A stretch of DNA of 64,000 nt from Thermococcus pacificus (GCF_002214485.1 NZ_CP015102.1:372001-436000); one strand, 5' to 3'; positions 47,854 to 57,807 are shown, numbered from the stretch's first letter. Program-made: numbers and translations. Notes: a model not told the origin generated them from the sequence alone.

Positions 47854-49320
47854 CTAATCTTCTAAGGACTCTATGGCGTGCCTCCAGTTCCCGGGCTTCC
47901 TGAACTCCCTCTCCGTGTAAAGGCCTTCCTTCTTCAGTATCCCGCGAGCCGCGAGGATTCCAGTCGCGGCCGCGTTAACTATGTCCCTGCTCAACCCAGC
48001 ACCGTCTCCGGCCGCGAAAATTCCCTCTATGCTCGTCTCGAGGTTCTCATTGACCTCCGCCCGCATCGCGTAGTACTTTATCTCAGGAGCGTAGAGCAGT
48101 GTGTGGTCGCTTGCAACTCCTGGGAGAACGCGGTCGAGCTTCTCTAAACCTTCTATGATGTTGGTGACGACCCTATGGGGCAGGGCCATAGCTATGTCCC
48201 CCGGCGTGACGTGCTTCAGCGTGGGCTCGACGTCGCTCCTCCTTATCCTCGCCCACGTGCTCCTCCTTCCACGCCTCAAATCCCCGAGCCTCTGGATTAT
48301 AGGCCTCCCGCCGCCGATGGTCGTTGCCAGTTGCGCTATGCTCCTCCCGTATGCTGTGGTGTCCTCCACCGGCTCGGTCAGCTCTATCCTGCTCAGGAAG
48401 GCGAAGTTCGTGTTGTTGCTCTTCTTCCCGTGCATGGAATGGCCGTTTACCCCAACGTAGCCGTCGTAGCGCTCCTCAACGACGAAACCGTTGGGGTTGG
48501 TGCAGAAGGTCCTGACAAAATCGTCGTAGGTGTCGGTGTAGATGTGGAACTTGGGATCGTGGTTTATGCTTGTTATCGGCTCCATCACTATGGCCGGAAC
48601 CTCGACGCGGACGCCGACGTCAATAGGCCCGTGCCTCGCCTTCAGGCCGATCTTTTGGGCAACGTCGTGGAACCACTCCGCTCCACCCCTTCCGGGCGCG
48701 ACGATTATGTATTTCGCTTTGATCTCGAAGACGTCCTTTCCGCGCTTAACTTTAACCCATCCCCGACCGAACTCCAAGGCTTTAGTCCAGAGAAGGAACT
48801 TCACTCCCTTGCTTTCGAGGTGCCTCTTGATGTTGCCTATGACTTCGGGCGTCCTGTCCGAGCCGATGTGCCTCTGAATTATCGGGATGAACTTTACCCC
48901 TGCCTGTGCCGCCTTCTGCTCCCAGTAGCGAACCTGCTCAGAGTCTCCCTTGAAAAGATTCCTTGGTGCCTTGTGCCTCAGAAAAATCTGGTCAACTTCC
49001 CAGACGAGTTGCCAGGCGTAGTTCTCGTCGTTAGTGAGTTCTCTCAGGTCGCCGCCGATGTCAGGTCTGAGGTTTATCGTTCCGTCGCTCAGCCCGCCGG
49101 CACCGCCGACACCGCTCATTATGTGGCAGGGCTGACAGCCTATGCAGTGGCCAAGCTCGTACATCGGGCACTTTCTCTGGTCAACGTCCCCGCCCTCGTC
49201 GATAACTAAAATCTTAAAATCGCTCCTTTCCGCGAGTTCGTAGGCCGCGAAAAGCCCTGCCGGGCCGGCTCCAATAATCACAACGTCGTAGACCTTTCCG
49301 CTTCCGTTATCAGAAACCAT
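47854..49320 (-). CDS. FAD-dependent dehydrogenase (COG2509 type)
   Basis: The 488-residue flavoprotein opens with YDVVIIGAGPAGLFAAYELAE. A cysteine-rich segment CPMYELGHCIGCQPCHI precedes MSGVGGAGGLSDGTINL, the hallmark of COG2509 dehydrogenases of unknown substrate. FAD is also bound by the C-terminal GIFAAGDGAGLSRDIVNAAATG. The clustered cysteines could hold a redox or metal site. The ATG lies close to the start expected from a TATA at about 49350-49361. Confidence 0.9.
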   Translation of the reverse strand: MVSDNGSGKVYDVVIIGAGPAGLFAAYELAERSDFKILVIDEGGDVDQRKCPMYELGHCIGCQPCHIMSGVGGAGGLSDGTINLRPDIGGDLRELTNDENYAWQLVWEVDQIFLRHKAPRNLFKGDSEQVRYWEQKAAQAGVKFIPIIQRHIGSDRTPEVIGNIKRHLESKGVKFLLWTKALEFGRGWVKVKRGKDVFEIKAKYIIVAPGRGGAEWFHDVAQKIGLKARHGPIDVGVRVEVPAIVMEPITSINHDPKFHIYTDTYDDFVRTFCTNPNGFVVEERYDGYVGVNGHSMHGKKSNNTNFAFLSRIELTEPVEDTTAYGRSIAQLATTIGGGRPIIQRLGDLRRGRRSTWARIRRSDVEPTLKHVTPGDIAMALPHRVVTNIIEGLEKLDRVLPGVASDHTLLYAPEIKYYAMRAEVNENLETSIEGIFAAGDGAGLSRDIVNAAATGILAARGILKKEGLYTEREFRKPGNWRHAIESLED

Positions 49321-49479
49321 ATTTCCCTTGCCGAATTTTGTGGAAGGCCCTTTAAAAATCTTTTGGCAATTTTGTGGTTAAAGTAGTGGGTAAATTCCAG
49401 TATTTTTGAGGATTAAATGTTAAAAAATTCCCGAAAGCTTTAAACACTTCCGCGCATTAATGTCTTCCAGTGGAGCGTT

Positions 49480-50034
49480 ATGGAGGACAAAAGTTCAGAC
49501 AAAGCCAAGAACTCGAAGGCCAAAAAGATACACATAATCCACAGCAAGAGACGGCTCATTCAGATGAAGAGAAAGGAAGAGCTCAGCCACAACATCCGCT
49601 ACATATCCAAGGTGCCCGTGAAGCTGGTGATGGACACGGAATTTTTGACCCTCCACCCCAACGACTCGCTTTCAAAGCTCATACAACACCTTCGGGGGGA
49701 AGAGAGCTCAGCCGTTGTCGTTGATGAGGAGGGAAGACTTCTCGGCTTTATAACGATGAAGGATCTCCTCCACTACTTCGAGCCCCCTAGGAGGTACTCG
49801 GTCGTTGGCCTCAACCTTCTGAAGAAGTACTCCCTAAACAGGACATCTAGAGTTGAGGATCTCATGGTCAGAACTCCGGTGACGATAGGGGTTGATGATG
49901 ACCTCGGAAGGGCCATACAGGTCATGCTGGAGACCGGAAAGCATCATCTCCCCGTGATAGACAAAGAAAGAAAGGTCCACGGCCTCTTGGAGGTTAAAGA
50001 CATAATTCGTCTCATACGCATAGTCTCAATGTAA
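49480..50034 (+). CDS. Tandem CBS-domain protein
   Basis: A 184-residue protein with a basic N-terminal tail (about 45 residues, Lys/Arg/Ser-rich) and two CBS domains: MDTEFLTLHPNDSLSKLIQHL to GFITMKDLLHYF, and VEDLMVRTPVTIGVDDDL to GLLEVKDIIRLIR. CBS pairs bind adenosyl ligands and regulate enzymes or channels. It is followed 52 nt later by two Kef antiporters on the same strand, so it may gate them in response to nucleotides; that is inference. Confidence 0.92.
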   Translation: MEDKSSDKAKNSKAKKIHIIHSKRRLIQMKRKEELSHNIRYISKVPVKLVMDTEFLTLHPNDSLSKLIQHLRGEESSAVVVDEEGRLLGFITMKDLLHYFEPPRRYSVVGLNLLKKYSLNRTSRVEDLMVRTPVTIGVDDDLGRAIQVMLETGKHHLPVIDKERKVHGLLEVKDIIRLIRIVSM

Positions 50035-50085
50035 TCCTTTAGGCAACCTTAGTGGGGTCAGAATAAGTGCACAGGGATGATAATC

Positions 50086-51228
50086 ATGGACGTGTTCCTA
50101 GAGCTCGCGCTGATACTGATAGTGGCAAAGCTGTTTGGGTACCTGACCGTTCGCCTCGGCTTTCCAGCGGCCCTCGGCCAGCTCATCGGTGGAATCCTCA
50201 TAGGACCGTCAGTCCTCGGGCTGGTGGGCTACGACGAGGGAGTAAAGCTCCTGGCGGAGCTGGGAGTCGTCATGCTCCTGTTCTTGGCGGGCCTTGAAAC
50301 CGACGTCGAGGAGTTCAAGCACGTCGGCGTTCCCGCGTTTATAATAGCCGCTCTCGGCGTCTTCGTGCCCTTTATCTTTGGTTACCTCGGTGCCATGGCA
50401 TGGGGCTACTCAAACGTCCAGGCCATGTTCCTTGGCGGCATTCTCACAGCTACCAGCGTCGGTCTTACCACCAGCATACTCATGGAGATGAAGAAGCTCC
50501 GCACGAGGGTGGGGACGACGATTTTGGCGGCAGCGGTCGTCGACGACGTCCTCGGTATAATAGTGCTCACGATACTGGTAGGTATAAACACCCGCGGGAG
50601 CGTCTATGCGAAGGACCTGATGATCATATTCGGTGAGGTCGCGGTCTACTTTGCCCTGGGCCTTCTGGTTGGACATCCAGCCGTTAAAGAGGCCCTCAAA
50701 GCCTCGGAAAAAATAACCCTTCCCGAAACTCTAACGGCCGTGGCAATAGCGATAATGCTCATATTCGCCTATCTCGCGGAGCAGTTCCAGATAGCGGGCA
50801 TAACCGGTGCATACCTTGCCGGAATCCTGGTTGCCAGTACGGAGGAAGCGAGGGAGATAAACAACAAGACAATGACAATAGGCTACTCCCTTTTCATCCC
50901 GATATTCCTCGTCAGCATCGGAATAGAGAGTGACGTCCGCGTCCTGGCCCACGCCGGAGTCTTTGCGCTCGTCTACTCGCTCCTGGGAATCCTTGGGAAG
51001 ATATTCGGCTGTGGCCTGGGAGCATTCGTCTCCCGCTTCAAACCAAGAGAGGCCCTCCAGGTCGGTGTCGGCATGATACCCCGCATGGAGGTGGCTTTGA
51101 TAATGGCCAACGTCGCCCTGAGAGAGGGCGCATTTGACAGGGGTACTTTCGCCATACCCGTGACCATGGTGGTGATAACGACAATAGTAACGCCCTTCCT
51201 GCTGAAGTGGGCGTTTTCAAAGGATTAG
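50086..51228 (+). CDS. Kef/CPA2-type cation:proton antiporter
   Basis: The 380-residue protein has about 12 transmembrane helices, ALGQLIGGILIGPSVLGLV, LLFLAGLETDVEEFKHVG, paired residues in TILAAAVVDDVLGIIVL and GVGMIPRMEVALIMANVAL. These are CPA2 antiporter features, with VVDD as the ion-binding Asp-Asp pair. The ATG behind GGGATGATAATC is chosen over 50077. It is followed 11 nt later by a close paralogue. Confidence 0.93.
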   Translation: MDVFLELALILIVAKLFGYLTVRLGFPAALGQLIGGILIGPSVLGLVGYDEGVKLLAELGVVMLLFLAGLETDVEEFKHVGVPAFIIAALGVFVPFIFGYLGAMAWGYSNVQAMFLGGILTATSVGLTTSILMEMKKLRTRVGTTILAAAVVDDVLGIIVLTILVGINTRGSVYAKDLMIIFGEVAVYFALGLLVGHPAVKEALKASEKITLPETLTAVAIAIMLIFAYLAEQFQIAGITGAYLAGILVASTEEAREINNKTMTIGYSLFIPIFLVSIGIESDVRVLAHAGVFALVYSLLGILGKIFGCGLGAFVSRFKPREALQVGVGMIPRMEVALIMANVALREGAFDRGTFAIPVTMVVITTIVTPFLLKWAFSKD

Positions 51229-51238
51229 GGGCGATAGG

Positions 51239-52363
51239 ATGGAGATAATCCTGCTCATTGCCCTGATGCTGGCGATGGCCAAAATAATGGGCTACGTCTT
51301 CGAACGCCTCGGCCAGCCGGTTGTCCTTGGACAGCTCATCGGCGGTTTCATAATGGGGATATTCTTTAATACGGAGCCCGTGATCCAGGAGTTCTCGAAC
51401 CTGGGAGTTCTAATGCTCCTCTTTTTAGCCGGCCTTGAGAGCGAGCTGGAGGAGTTCAAGCGCGTCGGAAAGCCGAGCGTTATGGTGGCAGGGGTAGGTG
51501 TGCTGGTGGCTTTTGCCTTTGGCTTTCTGGCGGCGTATCCTTTTGTAGAGCCCCACGAAGCAGTCCTCTACGGGGCCATTATGACGCCCACAAGCGTCAG
51601 CATAACCGTAAAAGTGCTCATGGAGCTCAGGAAGCTCAACACGCGCGAGGGGACGACGATCCTGGCCGCGGCAGTGGTGGATGACGTGCTCGGCATACTG
51701 ATACTCACGGTGGCTATATCCCTGTTAAGCGAGGGAAGCGTCCACTACTCCGTTCTAGCCGAAATAGTGGCGGAAGTCTCGGCCTTTCTCTTTGTCTTCC
51801 TCTATTTCGGCCCCAAATTCGCAGACAGGGCGTTCAGGATAATCTCCAGAATAGACCTTCCAGAGACCAGCACATCCTTCGCGATAATCTTCATGATAGT
51901 CTTTGCCGTCCTGGCCGAACACCTCAACCTCGCCTCGATCCTCGGCGCTTACTTAACGGGCCTCGCCCTCGGTCAGAGCTCCCGGAAGAGGGAGATAGTC
52001 GAGCACGTAAGCACTCTCGGCTACTCCCTGTTCATTCCCCTGTTCTTCGTCGAGGTCGGCATGAGGGTTGAGCTCGGCTACATTCTCCACGCCGGTTTCT
52101 TTGCGGTGGTCTACACCCTGATGGCTGTTGCGAGCAAGGTAATAGGCTGTGGAATGGGTGCAAAGATAGCGGGCTTTGACTGGTTCCCCTCCCTGAGAAT
52201 TGGGGTGGGCATGATACCGAGGATGGGTGTAGAGCTCGCAATGCTCTCGGTTGCAATGGCGAGCGGCGTCGTTGGCGGCGACGCACTCACGGTGGCAATA
52301 CTCGTGGTCTTCACGACGACTATAATAACGCCGCCGCTTTTGAAGTGGATGTACTCCAAATAG
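51239..52363 (+). CDS. Kef/CPA2-type antiporter, tandem paralogue
   Basis: A 374-residue paralogue of the previous gene with the same motifs (VLGQLIGGFIMGIFF, LLFLAGLESELEEFKRVG, AAAVVDDVLGILIL, GVGMIPRMGVELAMLSVA). The tandem pair arose by duplication and has clearly diverged. It may form a heterodimer or work under other conditions. The start is 11 nt after the upstream stop. Confidence 0.93.
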   Translation: MEIILLIALMLAMAKIMGYVFERLGQPVVLGQLIGGFIMGIFFNTEPVIQEFSNLGVLMLLFLAGLESELEEFKRVGKPSVMVAGVGVLVAFAFGFLAAYPFVEPHEAVLYGAIMTPTSVSITVKVLMELRKLNTREGTTILAAAVVDDVLGILILTVAISLLSEGSVHYSVLAEIVAEVSAFLFVFLYFGPKFADRAFRIISRIDLPETSTSFAIIFMIVFAVLAEHLNLASILGAYLTGLALGQSSRKREIVEHVSTLGYSLFIPLFFVEVGMRVELGYILHAGFFAVVYTLMAVASKVIGCGMGAKIAGFDWFPSLRIGVGMIPRMGVELAMLSVAMASGVVGGDALTVAILVVFTTTIITPPLLKWMYSK

Positions 52364-52464
52364 CTCCGCCAACCGAGTGCTCATCACACATCAGCCAGTG
52401 CCGGTCTCGTCATCGCCTTCGAAAGTTGGCATAGCTTTATAAAACCCTCACCGCAGTGTCGAGC

Positions 52465-53079
52465 ATGAGCGAGGTTCTCTCGATACTGAGTTCCGCACTC
52501 TTCATGCTCATAATGATAGACCCGAGCGATAAGATACTCCTGGTGAGTTTGCTCAGGGAGGACTTCCACATAGAGGACATAAGGACTCTCATAGTGAGGG
52601 CAAACCTCATAGGCTTCCTTCTGCTCTTCCTGTTCGCGATCTCCGGCCAGATAATCCTCCAGGAGATATTTCACATCGACATAAACGCCCTCCGCGTTGC
52701 GGGAGGCTTCGTCCTGTTCAAGATAGGCCTTGAAGCCCTTGAGAGCGGCGGCATGATGACCCTCAAGAAGGAGAAGAACATTCTTGCCCTGGCGGCAGTT
52801 CCGGTGGCGACGCCCCTAATCGCCGGTCCGGCGGCGATAACAACCGCGATAACCCTCACCGCGGAGAAGGGCCTCTACCACGCCACAGCGGCAATATTGC
52901 TGGCCATAATATTCACTGCCCTCACGATGTTCATAACCCTCTACCTCATCAAGAACGTCAGCAAAACCACGCTCGGCGTCTTCATCAGAATAATCGGTAT
53001 GTTCACGATGGCCATAGGAGCCCAAATGATGGTGCAGGGGGTCATAGGCATATACCTTCTCATGACCGCCGCCACCTGA
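52465..53079 (+). CDS. MarC-family membrane protein
   Basis: The 204-residue protein has six transmembrane helices with MarC-type [16 protein letters not shown] and the mirrored half [21 protein letters not shown]. The family is of unknown function (once linked to antibiotic resistance) and may move small solutes. The ATG at 52465 has no ribosome site, but a TTTATAAAAC box about 33 nt upstream suggests a nearly leaderless transcript. Confidence 0.9.
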   Translation: MSEVLSILSSALFMLIMIDPSDKILLVSLLREDFHIEDIRTLIVRANLIGFLLLFLFAISGQIILQEIFHIDINALRVAGGFVLFKIGLEALESGGMMTLKKEKNILALAAVPVATPLIAGPAAITTAITLTAEKGLYHATAAILLAIIFTALTMFITLYLIKNVSKTTLGVFIRIIGMFTMAIGAQMMVQGVIGIYLLMTAAT

Positions 53080-53152
53080 CTTCCCAGATTGACAACTCCA
53101 GCTGGGCTAACCTTTTAACCCCTTCCGCTTTTTCCCGAGAGGAGGGTTGAGA

Positions 53153-54463
53153 ATGAAGAGGCTCGAGAAGGTTAAGGGAACGCGAGACCTTTTGCCTGAA
53201 GAGATGGCGAAGAGGAGATGGGTCTTCGAGAGAATCCGCGAGGTTTTCGAGCGGTATAACTTTCACGAGGTTCTCACGCCGACCTTTGAGTACACCGAGC
53301 TCTTCAAGCTGAGGAGCGGTGAAGAGGTCGTCGAGCAGCTCTACGCCTTCGACGACAAGGGCGGCAGAAACCTCTCTCTGAGACCGGACATGACCTCAAG
53401 CGTGGCAAGGCTCTTTGTAAACTCCTTCCAGAACGCCCCGAAGCCGATAAAGTGGTACTACATGGCCAACATGTTCCGCTACGAGGAACCCCAGAGCGGC
53501 AGGTACCGGGAATTCTGGCAGGCAGGGGTTGAGCTCATCGGGAGCGATAAGGTCGAGGCCGATGCGGAGGTCATAGCGCTCTTCGTTGAGAGCTACCTCG
53601 CGACAGGTTTAGAGGACTTCACTGTCAACATTGGCGACCGCGTTCTCCTCGACGAGTTCGCCAAGATGCTCGGGATTGAGGACGACATAGGCCTGATGAG
53701 GCTCATAGACAAGAAGGACAAGATGAGCAGGGAGGATTTTGTTGGAGCGCTTAAGGAGTTCGGTTTGAGCGAGGAGGGAGTTGAGAAGGTCCTCGCGCTG
53801 GTGGAGATAAAGGGCCTTCCAGATGAGGTTCTCCCCAAGGCTGAGGAGCTGTTCACGAGCGATGAAGCAAAAGCGGAGGTAGCCAGACTCTACGAACTCG
53901 TTGACCTTCTCGAAGCATACGGCGTCTCCAAGTGGATAAGGATAGACCTTGGAATTGCGCGTGGTTTTGACTACTACACGAGCATAGTCTTTGAGGCCAT
54001 AGCACCGAACGACCTTGGAATCGGCTCTATCGGCGGTGGAGGGAGGTACGACAACCTCATAGAGGTCTTCGGTGGGAAGCCGACGCCAGCCACTGGCTTC
54101 GCCATAGGAATAGAGCGTCTCATCCCCATCCTCGAGTGGAAGGGTCTTATCCCTGAGCCAAAGCTCAGGCCGGACGTCTACGTTGTCCCCATCGGGAAGG
54201 ACGCCGAAGTCAAGAGGGCCGCGGTTGAGGTAGTTACGGCCCTCAGGGAGGCCGGCGTGAAAGCGGACTACGAGCTCACCGGTAGAAAGCTCGGCAAGGC
54301 CCTTGACTACGCCGGGAGGCTCGGCGTGCCTTACGTCGTCCTCATCGGAAAGAGGGACCTCTCGGAGGGCAAGGTAACCGTAAGGGACATGGACAGCGGC
54401 GAGCAGAAGGCGGTTGAGAGGGAGAAGGTTGTAGAGGAAATCCTGGGGCTGCTGGGGTTTTAA
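53153..54463 (+). CDS. hisS: Histidyl-tRNA synthetase
   Basis: A 436-residue class II synthetase: motif 1 VLTPTFEYTELF, motif 2 YMANMFRYEEPQSGRYREFWQAGVE, the histidine-A peptide region RGFDYYTSIVFEA, motif 3 GFAIGIERL and a C-terminal anticodon-binding domain. It charges tRNA-His in the cytosol. The start is the ATG behind GGAGGGTTGAG. The end meets a small convergent gene. Confidence 0.97.
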   Translation: MKRLEKVKGTRDLLPEEMAKRRWVFERIREVFERYNFHEVLTPTFEYTELFKLRSGEEVVEQLYAFDDKGGRNLSLRPDMTSSVARLFVNSFQNAPKPIKWYYMANMFRYEEPQSGRYREFWQAGVELIGSDKVEADAEVIALFVESYLATGLEDFTVNIGDRVLLDEFAKMLGIEDDIGLMRLIDKKDKMSREDFVGALKEFGLSEEGVEKVLALVEIKGLPDEVLPKAEELFTSDEAKAEVARLYELVDLLEAYGVSKWIRIDLGIARGFDYYTSIVFEAIAPNDLGIGSIGGGGRYDNLIEVFGGKPTPATGFAIGIERLIPILEWKGLIPEPKLRPDVYVVPIGKDAEVKRAAVEVVTALREAGVKADYELTGRKLGKALDYAGRLGVPYVVLIGKRDLSEGKVTVRDMDSGEQKAVEREKVVEEILGLLGF

Positions 54464-54464
54464 C

Positions 54465-54584
54465 TCAGCCCCTCTTTTCAAGCTTGAACTCTCTCGCTTT
54501 TCTCTTCATCCTCCACTCCTCGAACTTCCTGACGAAGGGACACTTGGAGCGCCATCGCAGATAAGCATTTCTTAGTATCTTCAT
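54465..54584 (-). CDS. Very small basic protein (39-43 aa)
   Basis: The frame reads MKILRNAYLRWRSKC, then a basic helical part ending EFKLEKRG and stop. GGCGGTCATT precedes the ATG at 54584. An ATG at 54596 in frame would add four residues. A TATA-like CTTTATTAAC lies at about 54615-54624. It starts near that promoter and ends 1 nt from the convergent hisS stop. About 15 of 39 residues are Lys/Arg, so it may bind nucleic acid. Confidence 0.6.
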   Translation of the reverse strand: MKILRNAYLRWRSKCPFVRKFEEWRMKRKAREFKLEKRG

Positions 54585-54754
54585 AATGACCGCCATGTAA
54601 GCTTTGGGGGACTGTTAATAAAGGTTCTGGGTTCTCACCAGTGCTGGAGTGGAATAACCGATGGGTTGTTGGACACCGACGGTGGAGGGACGGTAAGAAA
54701 AAGAAGGCAGTGGGTTGCTTTAGCTGGCCCAGTGGCTCTCTCCGTAAATAAAAA

Positions 54755-56134
54755 TCAGTGCCACGTCACAGTCCTGTGGGTGACTCTACCCGCCAGTGCG
54801 TCTTTCAGGGCAGTCTCCATTATCTCAACGCCCTTCTCGGCAAGCTCCTCAGTTATCACGAGCGGTGGCGTTATCCTGATAACGTTCCCAAACATGCCGT
54901 AGCTCGGGAGGATTAGGCCGAGCTCGAAGGCGCGCCAGCATATCTTTCCTGTCAGCTCCGGGTCCGGCTTTCCGTCGGGCTTCACTATCTCCGCCCCTAT
55001 CATCAGTCCCTTCCCGCGGACGTCGCCTATGACCTCATACTCTTCTTGCATCTCCCGCAGGCGCTTCTGGATGAACTCTCCGACGCGAAGGGCGTTGCCG
55101 AGGAGGTCTTCCTCCTCGATTATCCTCAGCGTAGCGTAGGCCGCCGCCGAGATCACTGGGTTCGCCGCTGGAGTAAGCAGCGCCGAACCGCTAGTCATCT
55201 CCATAAGTTCGCCCCTTCCGATGACGCCACTCATCCCCATGCCGCTGGCGACGCCTTTTCCGAAGGCTACCAAATCAGGCCTAACCCCGAACCACTCACT
55301 CGCAAACCACCTGCCAGTTCTCCCGATTCCGGTCTGGACCTCGTCCATGGCGAGCAGAATCCCGTGCTCGTCGAGGAGCTTCTTTAGCTCGACGAAGAAG
55401 TTCTCCGGTGGCACAACTATTCCGGCATCGCCCTGTATCGGCTCGGCTATTAAAACGGCAGTTTCGTCAGGAGGCACCACATGAGCGAAGATGTAGCTCT
55501 CCATGTAGTCGAGGAAGTGGTTTATCAGCTCGTCGGGCTCTTCATACCCGTCTATTCCCCAGACGTTCCTGTAGGGGTTTGGATAGGGTACCCAGACGAC
55601 GTTGGGAACGAGCGGAGAGAAGCCCCTCTTCTGGGAGCTCTGAAAGGCAGCTATCGAGGTCGCCCCATAGGTCTGACCGTGGTAGGCCCCTATGAACGCC
55701 ACTATCCAGGGCTTTCTCGTGGCGAAGCGCGCTACCTTCATAGTCAAATCCAGCGCGTCGCTCCCGCTGAGGCCGAAGAGGATTTTTGGGCTATCTACAG
55801 GGGCCCTTTCGGCCAGTATCTCCGCCACCTCTATGGCTCTCTTGCTGTAGGTGTAGCCTATCATTGAGTGCTGGATTTTGGCAACCTGCTCCTGGACTTC
55901 TTTCACGAGCCTTGGGTGGGCGTAGCCAGTCGATGCCGCCGCGGCCCCGGCCAGGAAGTCTATGAAGACGTTCCCATCGACGTCCTCTATGAGGGCCCCG
56001 TAGCCCCTCTCGGGGACGACCGGAAAGAGCTTGACTCCAAGGCCCGAAGAAACGACGCGCTTTTCTCTTTCTATCATCTTCCGCGCCTTTGGTCCGGGAG
56101 GTTTTACAACGATTTTTGGGTACTCAGAAGTCAT
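54755..56134 (-). CDS. Class III PLP aminotransferase (possible amino-acid racemase)
   Basis: The 459-residue enzyme has GYAHPRLVKEVQEQV, GLSGSDALDLTMKVAR, LAMDEVQTGIGRTGRWFASE and the lysine region DLVAFGKGVASGMGMSGVIG. This is the GABA/ornithine aminotransferase fold. In Pyrococcus and Thermococcus several such proteins are amino-acid racemases or omega-aminotransferases. An alanine symporter gene lies just upstream on the same strand, which favours alanine/serine-type substrates. The start follows GAGGTGATGAAA. Confidence 0.9.
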   Translation of the reverse strand: MTSEYPKIVVKPPGPKARKMIEREKRVVSSGLGVKLFPVVPERGYGALIEDVDGNVFIDFLAGAAAASTGYAHPRLVKEVQEQVAKIQHSMIGYTYSKRAIEVAEILAERAPVDSPKILFGLSGSDALDLTMKVARFATRKPWIVAFIGAYHGQTYGATSIAAFQSSQKRGFSPLVPNVVWVPYPNPYRNVWGIDGYEEPDELINHFLDYMESYIFAHVVPPDETAVLIAEPIQGDAGIVVPPENFFVELKKLLDEHGILLAMDEVQTGIGRTGRWFASEWFGVRPDLVAFGKGVASGMGMSGVIGRGELMEMTSGSALLTPAANPVISAAAYATLRIIEEEDLLGNALRVGEFIQKRLREMQEEYEVIGDVRGKGLMIGAEIVKPDGKPDPELTGKICWRAFELGLILPSYGMFGNVIRITPPLVITEELAEKGVEIMETALKDALAGRVTHRTVTWH

Positions 56135-56179
56135 TTTCATCACCTCAAATTGGCAAGTGAGTAAAAGAGAAAAGAAAGC

Positions 56180-57730
56180 TCACGGGTTCGCCGCTACGAA
56201 CTCGTCTGTCTTCTTCTTGACGTACCACGAGAGGACGAGCAGGCCTATGAGGTTCGGTATTGCCATCAATCCGTTCATCATGTCCGAGAAGTTCCAGACC
56301 GTTTCGAGCTTCGTCACAGCACCTATGTAGATGAAGACGACGAAGAGCAGGTTGTAGATCATGTGAAGCTTCGGGTAGAGCCTGGCGAACTTCTCGGGGT
56401 CCTGCTCAAGCCACTTGGCGAGGTACATGACGTTCTGCCTGCCGTAGAACGACCAGGCCAGTATCGTCGAGTATGCGAAGAGAATTATACCTATTGCGAC
56501 CATTATCTCTCCGGCGTGGCCGAAGGCCGCTGCAAAAGCAGCCTGGGTCAGCGGAGCTCCGTTGAGATCAGGGTTCGTGTATACTCCGGTAACAACTATC
56601 GAGACTCCTGTGAGGGTACAGATTATCAGGGTATCGATGAACGGACCGAGCATCGCGACGTGAGCCTGCCTTGATGGGTGGTCTGTCTTAGCGGACGCGT
56701 GGGCTATTGTAGCAGTACCGAGACCGGCCTCGTTGGAGAACAGACCCCTCTTGACACCCCAGAGGACGACCTGGCCGATGGCTCCCCCTGCGACTGCCTG
56801 CCCCGTGAATGCGTCCTTGACAATGAGGGCGAAGGCCGAAGGCAACTTCCCCGCGAACTTTATCCAGACCCCAATGGCGAAGAGGAAGTAGACTATTGCC
56901 ATAAAGGGCACGAGCATCTCCGCAACCTCGCCGATCCTCTTGATACCGCCGATTACGACTATGAATGTCAGCACCGCCAGTACCAGACCGGTGACCCACA
57001 TCGGAACGTTGAAGGCTGTCCTTATTGCATCCGCGACGGAGTTGGACTGGGTCATGTTTCCTATTCCAAAGGCCGCTATCGAGGCGAAGAGGGCGAAGAG
57101 TATTGCTAGAACCTTTCCGAGCGTCGGGTAGGCGTCGTCCTTCAGGAGGAACAGTCCCAGGATGGCGAAGAGTATCGCGACTATTATCGCCCCTATCTGG
57201 GTTGCACCGCTAATTTGGGTTGCATCATAGCCAATGAACACCGCGAAGAGCAGGGTGAAGATGGCCGCGAGGTACTTTCCCGTCTTGGGGATGTTCTCCA
57301 TCGCAAAGCCCTTCTCAAGGAAGTTGAAGGTTCCGCCGATCTGGGTTCCGTCTGGGAGCTTGTCCCTGAAGGCGACACCTAGCAGTCCCTCGGAGTACCT
57401 CGTGGCCATACCGACCAGCGCGGTTATCCACATCCAGAACAGCGCACCGGGGCCACCGAAGTGGATAGCCGTCGCGACACCGGCGATGTTTCCAATACCT
57501 ACCGTTCCTGAGATAGTTGCCATCAATGCCTGAAACGGAGTGATGTCTCCCTCTCCGGTCTTCTTCCTGCCCTCGAAGAGGGTAAAGCGGATAGCCCAGC
57601 CTAGGCGCCTGAACTGTATTGCCTTTAGAATCGCCGTTAGGAGCAGGCCGGTGCCCAGCAGCAGCACTATCATGGGGATGCCCCAAACTTCCCCATCGAG
57701 CCAGTTTATGAAGTCCACAATGGCGCTCAT
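56180..57730 (-). CDS. AGCS-family sodium:alanine symporter
   Basis: A 516-residue protein with about 11 transmembrane helices and the family motifs FQALMATISGTVGIGNIAGVA and GVKRGLFSNEAGLGTATIAHA. It imports alanine (or glycine) with Na+ or H+. It is transcribed towards the aminotransferase gene 45 nt downstream, so uptake and conversion of the amino acid are probably linked. The start follows GAGGGGTGTTGAGA. A palindrome lies in its promoter. Confidence 0.95.
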   Translation of the reverse strand: MSAIVDFINWLDGEVWGIPMIVLLLGTGLLLTAILKAIQFRRLGWAIRFTLFEGRKKTGEGDITPFQALMATISGTVGIGNIAGVATAIHFGGPGALFWMWITALVGMATRYSEGLLGVAFRDKLPDGTQIGGTFNFLEKGFAMENIPKTGKYLAAIFTLLFAVFIGYDATQISGATQIGAIIVAILFAILGLFLLKDDAYPTLGKVLAILFALFASIAAFGIGNMTQSNSVADAIRTAFNVPMWVTGLVLAVLTFIVVIGGIKRIGEVAEMLVPFMAIVYFLFAIGVWIKFAGKLPSAFALIVKDAFTGQAVAGGAIGQVVLWGVKRGLFSNEAGLGTATIAHASAKTDHPSRQAHVAMLGPFIDTLIICTLTGVSIVVTGVYTNPDLNGAPLTQAAFAAAFGHAGEIMVAIGIILFAYSTILAWSFYGRQNVMYLAKWLEQDPEKFARLYPKLHMIYNLLFVVFIYIGAVTKLETVWNFSDMMNGLMAIPNLIGLLVLSWYVKKKTDEFVAANP

Positions 57731-57794
57731 TCTCAACACCCCTCAGTTTAACAGAGGACGTTGATAGACGTTAATGTTCTTCTACCACGTACAC

Positions 57795-57807
57795 TGTCTA
57801 TTAGACA
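57795..57807. promoter_or_regulatory. Palindrome TGTCTA-T-TAGACA in the symporter promoter
   Basis: A perfect 6-1-6 inverted repeat lies just downstream of the minus-strand TATA CTTTAAAAGG (57836-57845), near the expected transcription start. It is a candidate repressor site for the symporter/aminotransferase operon. Confidence 0.5.

Noticed and set aside
54666-54902. 78-codon plus frame over the end of the aminotransferase gene
   Set aside because: Half of it is antisense to the aminotransferase; the remainder has no start signal.
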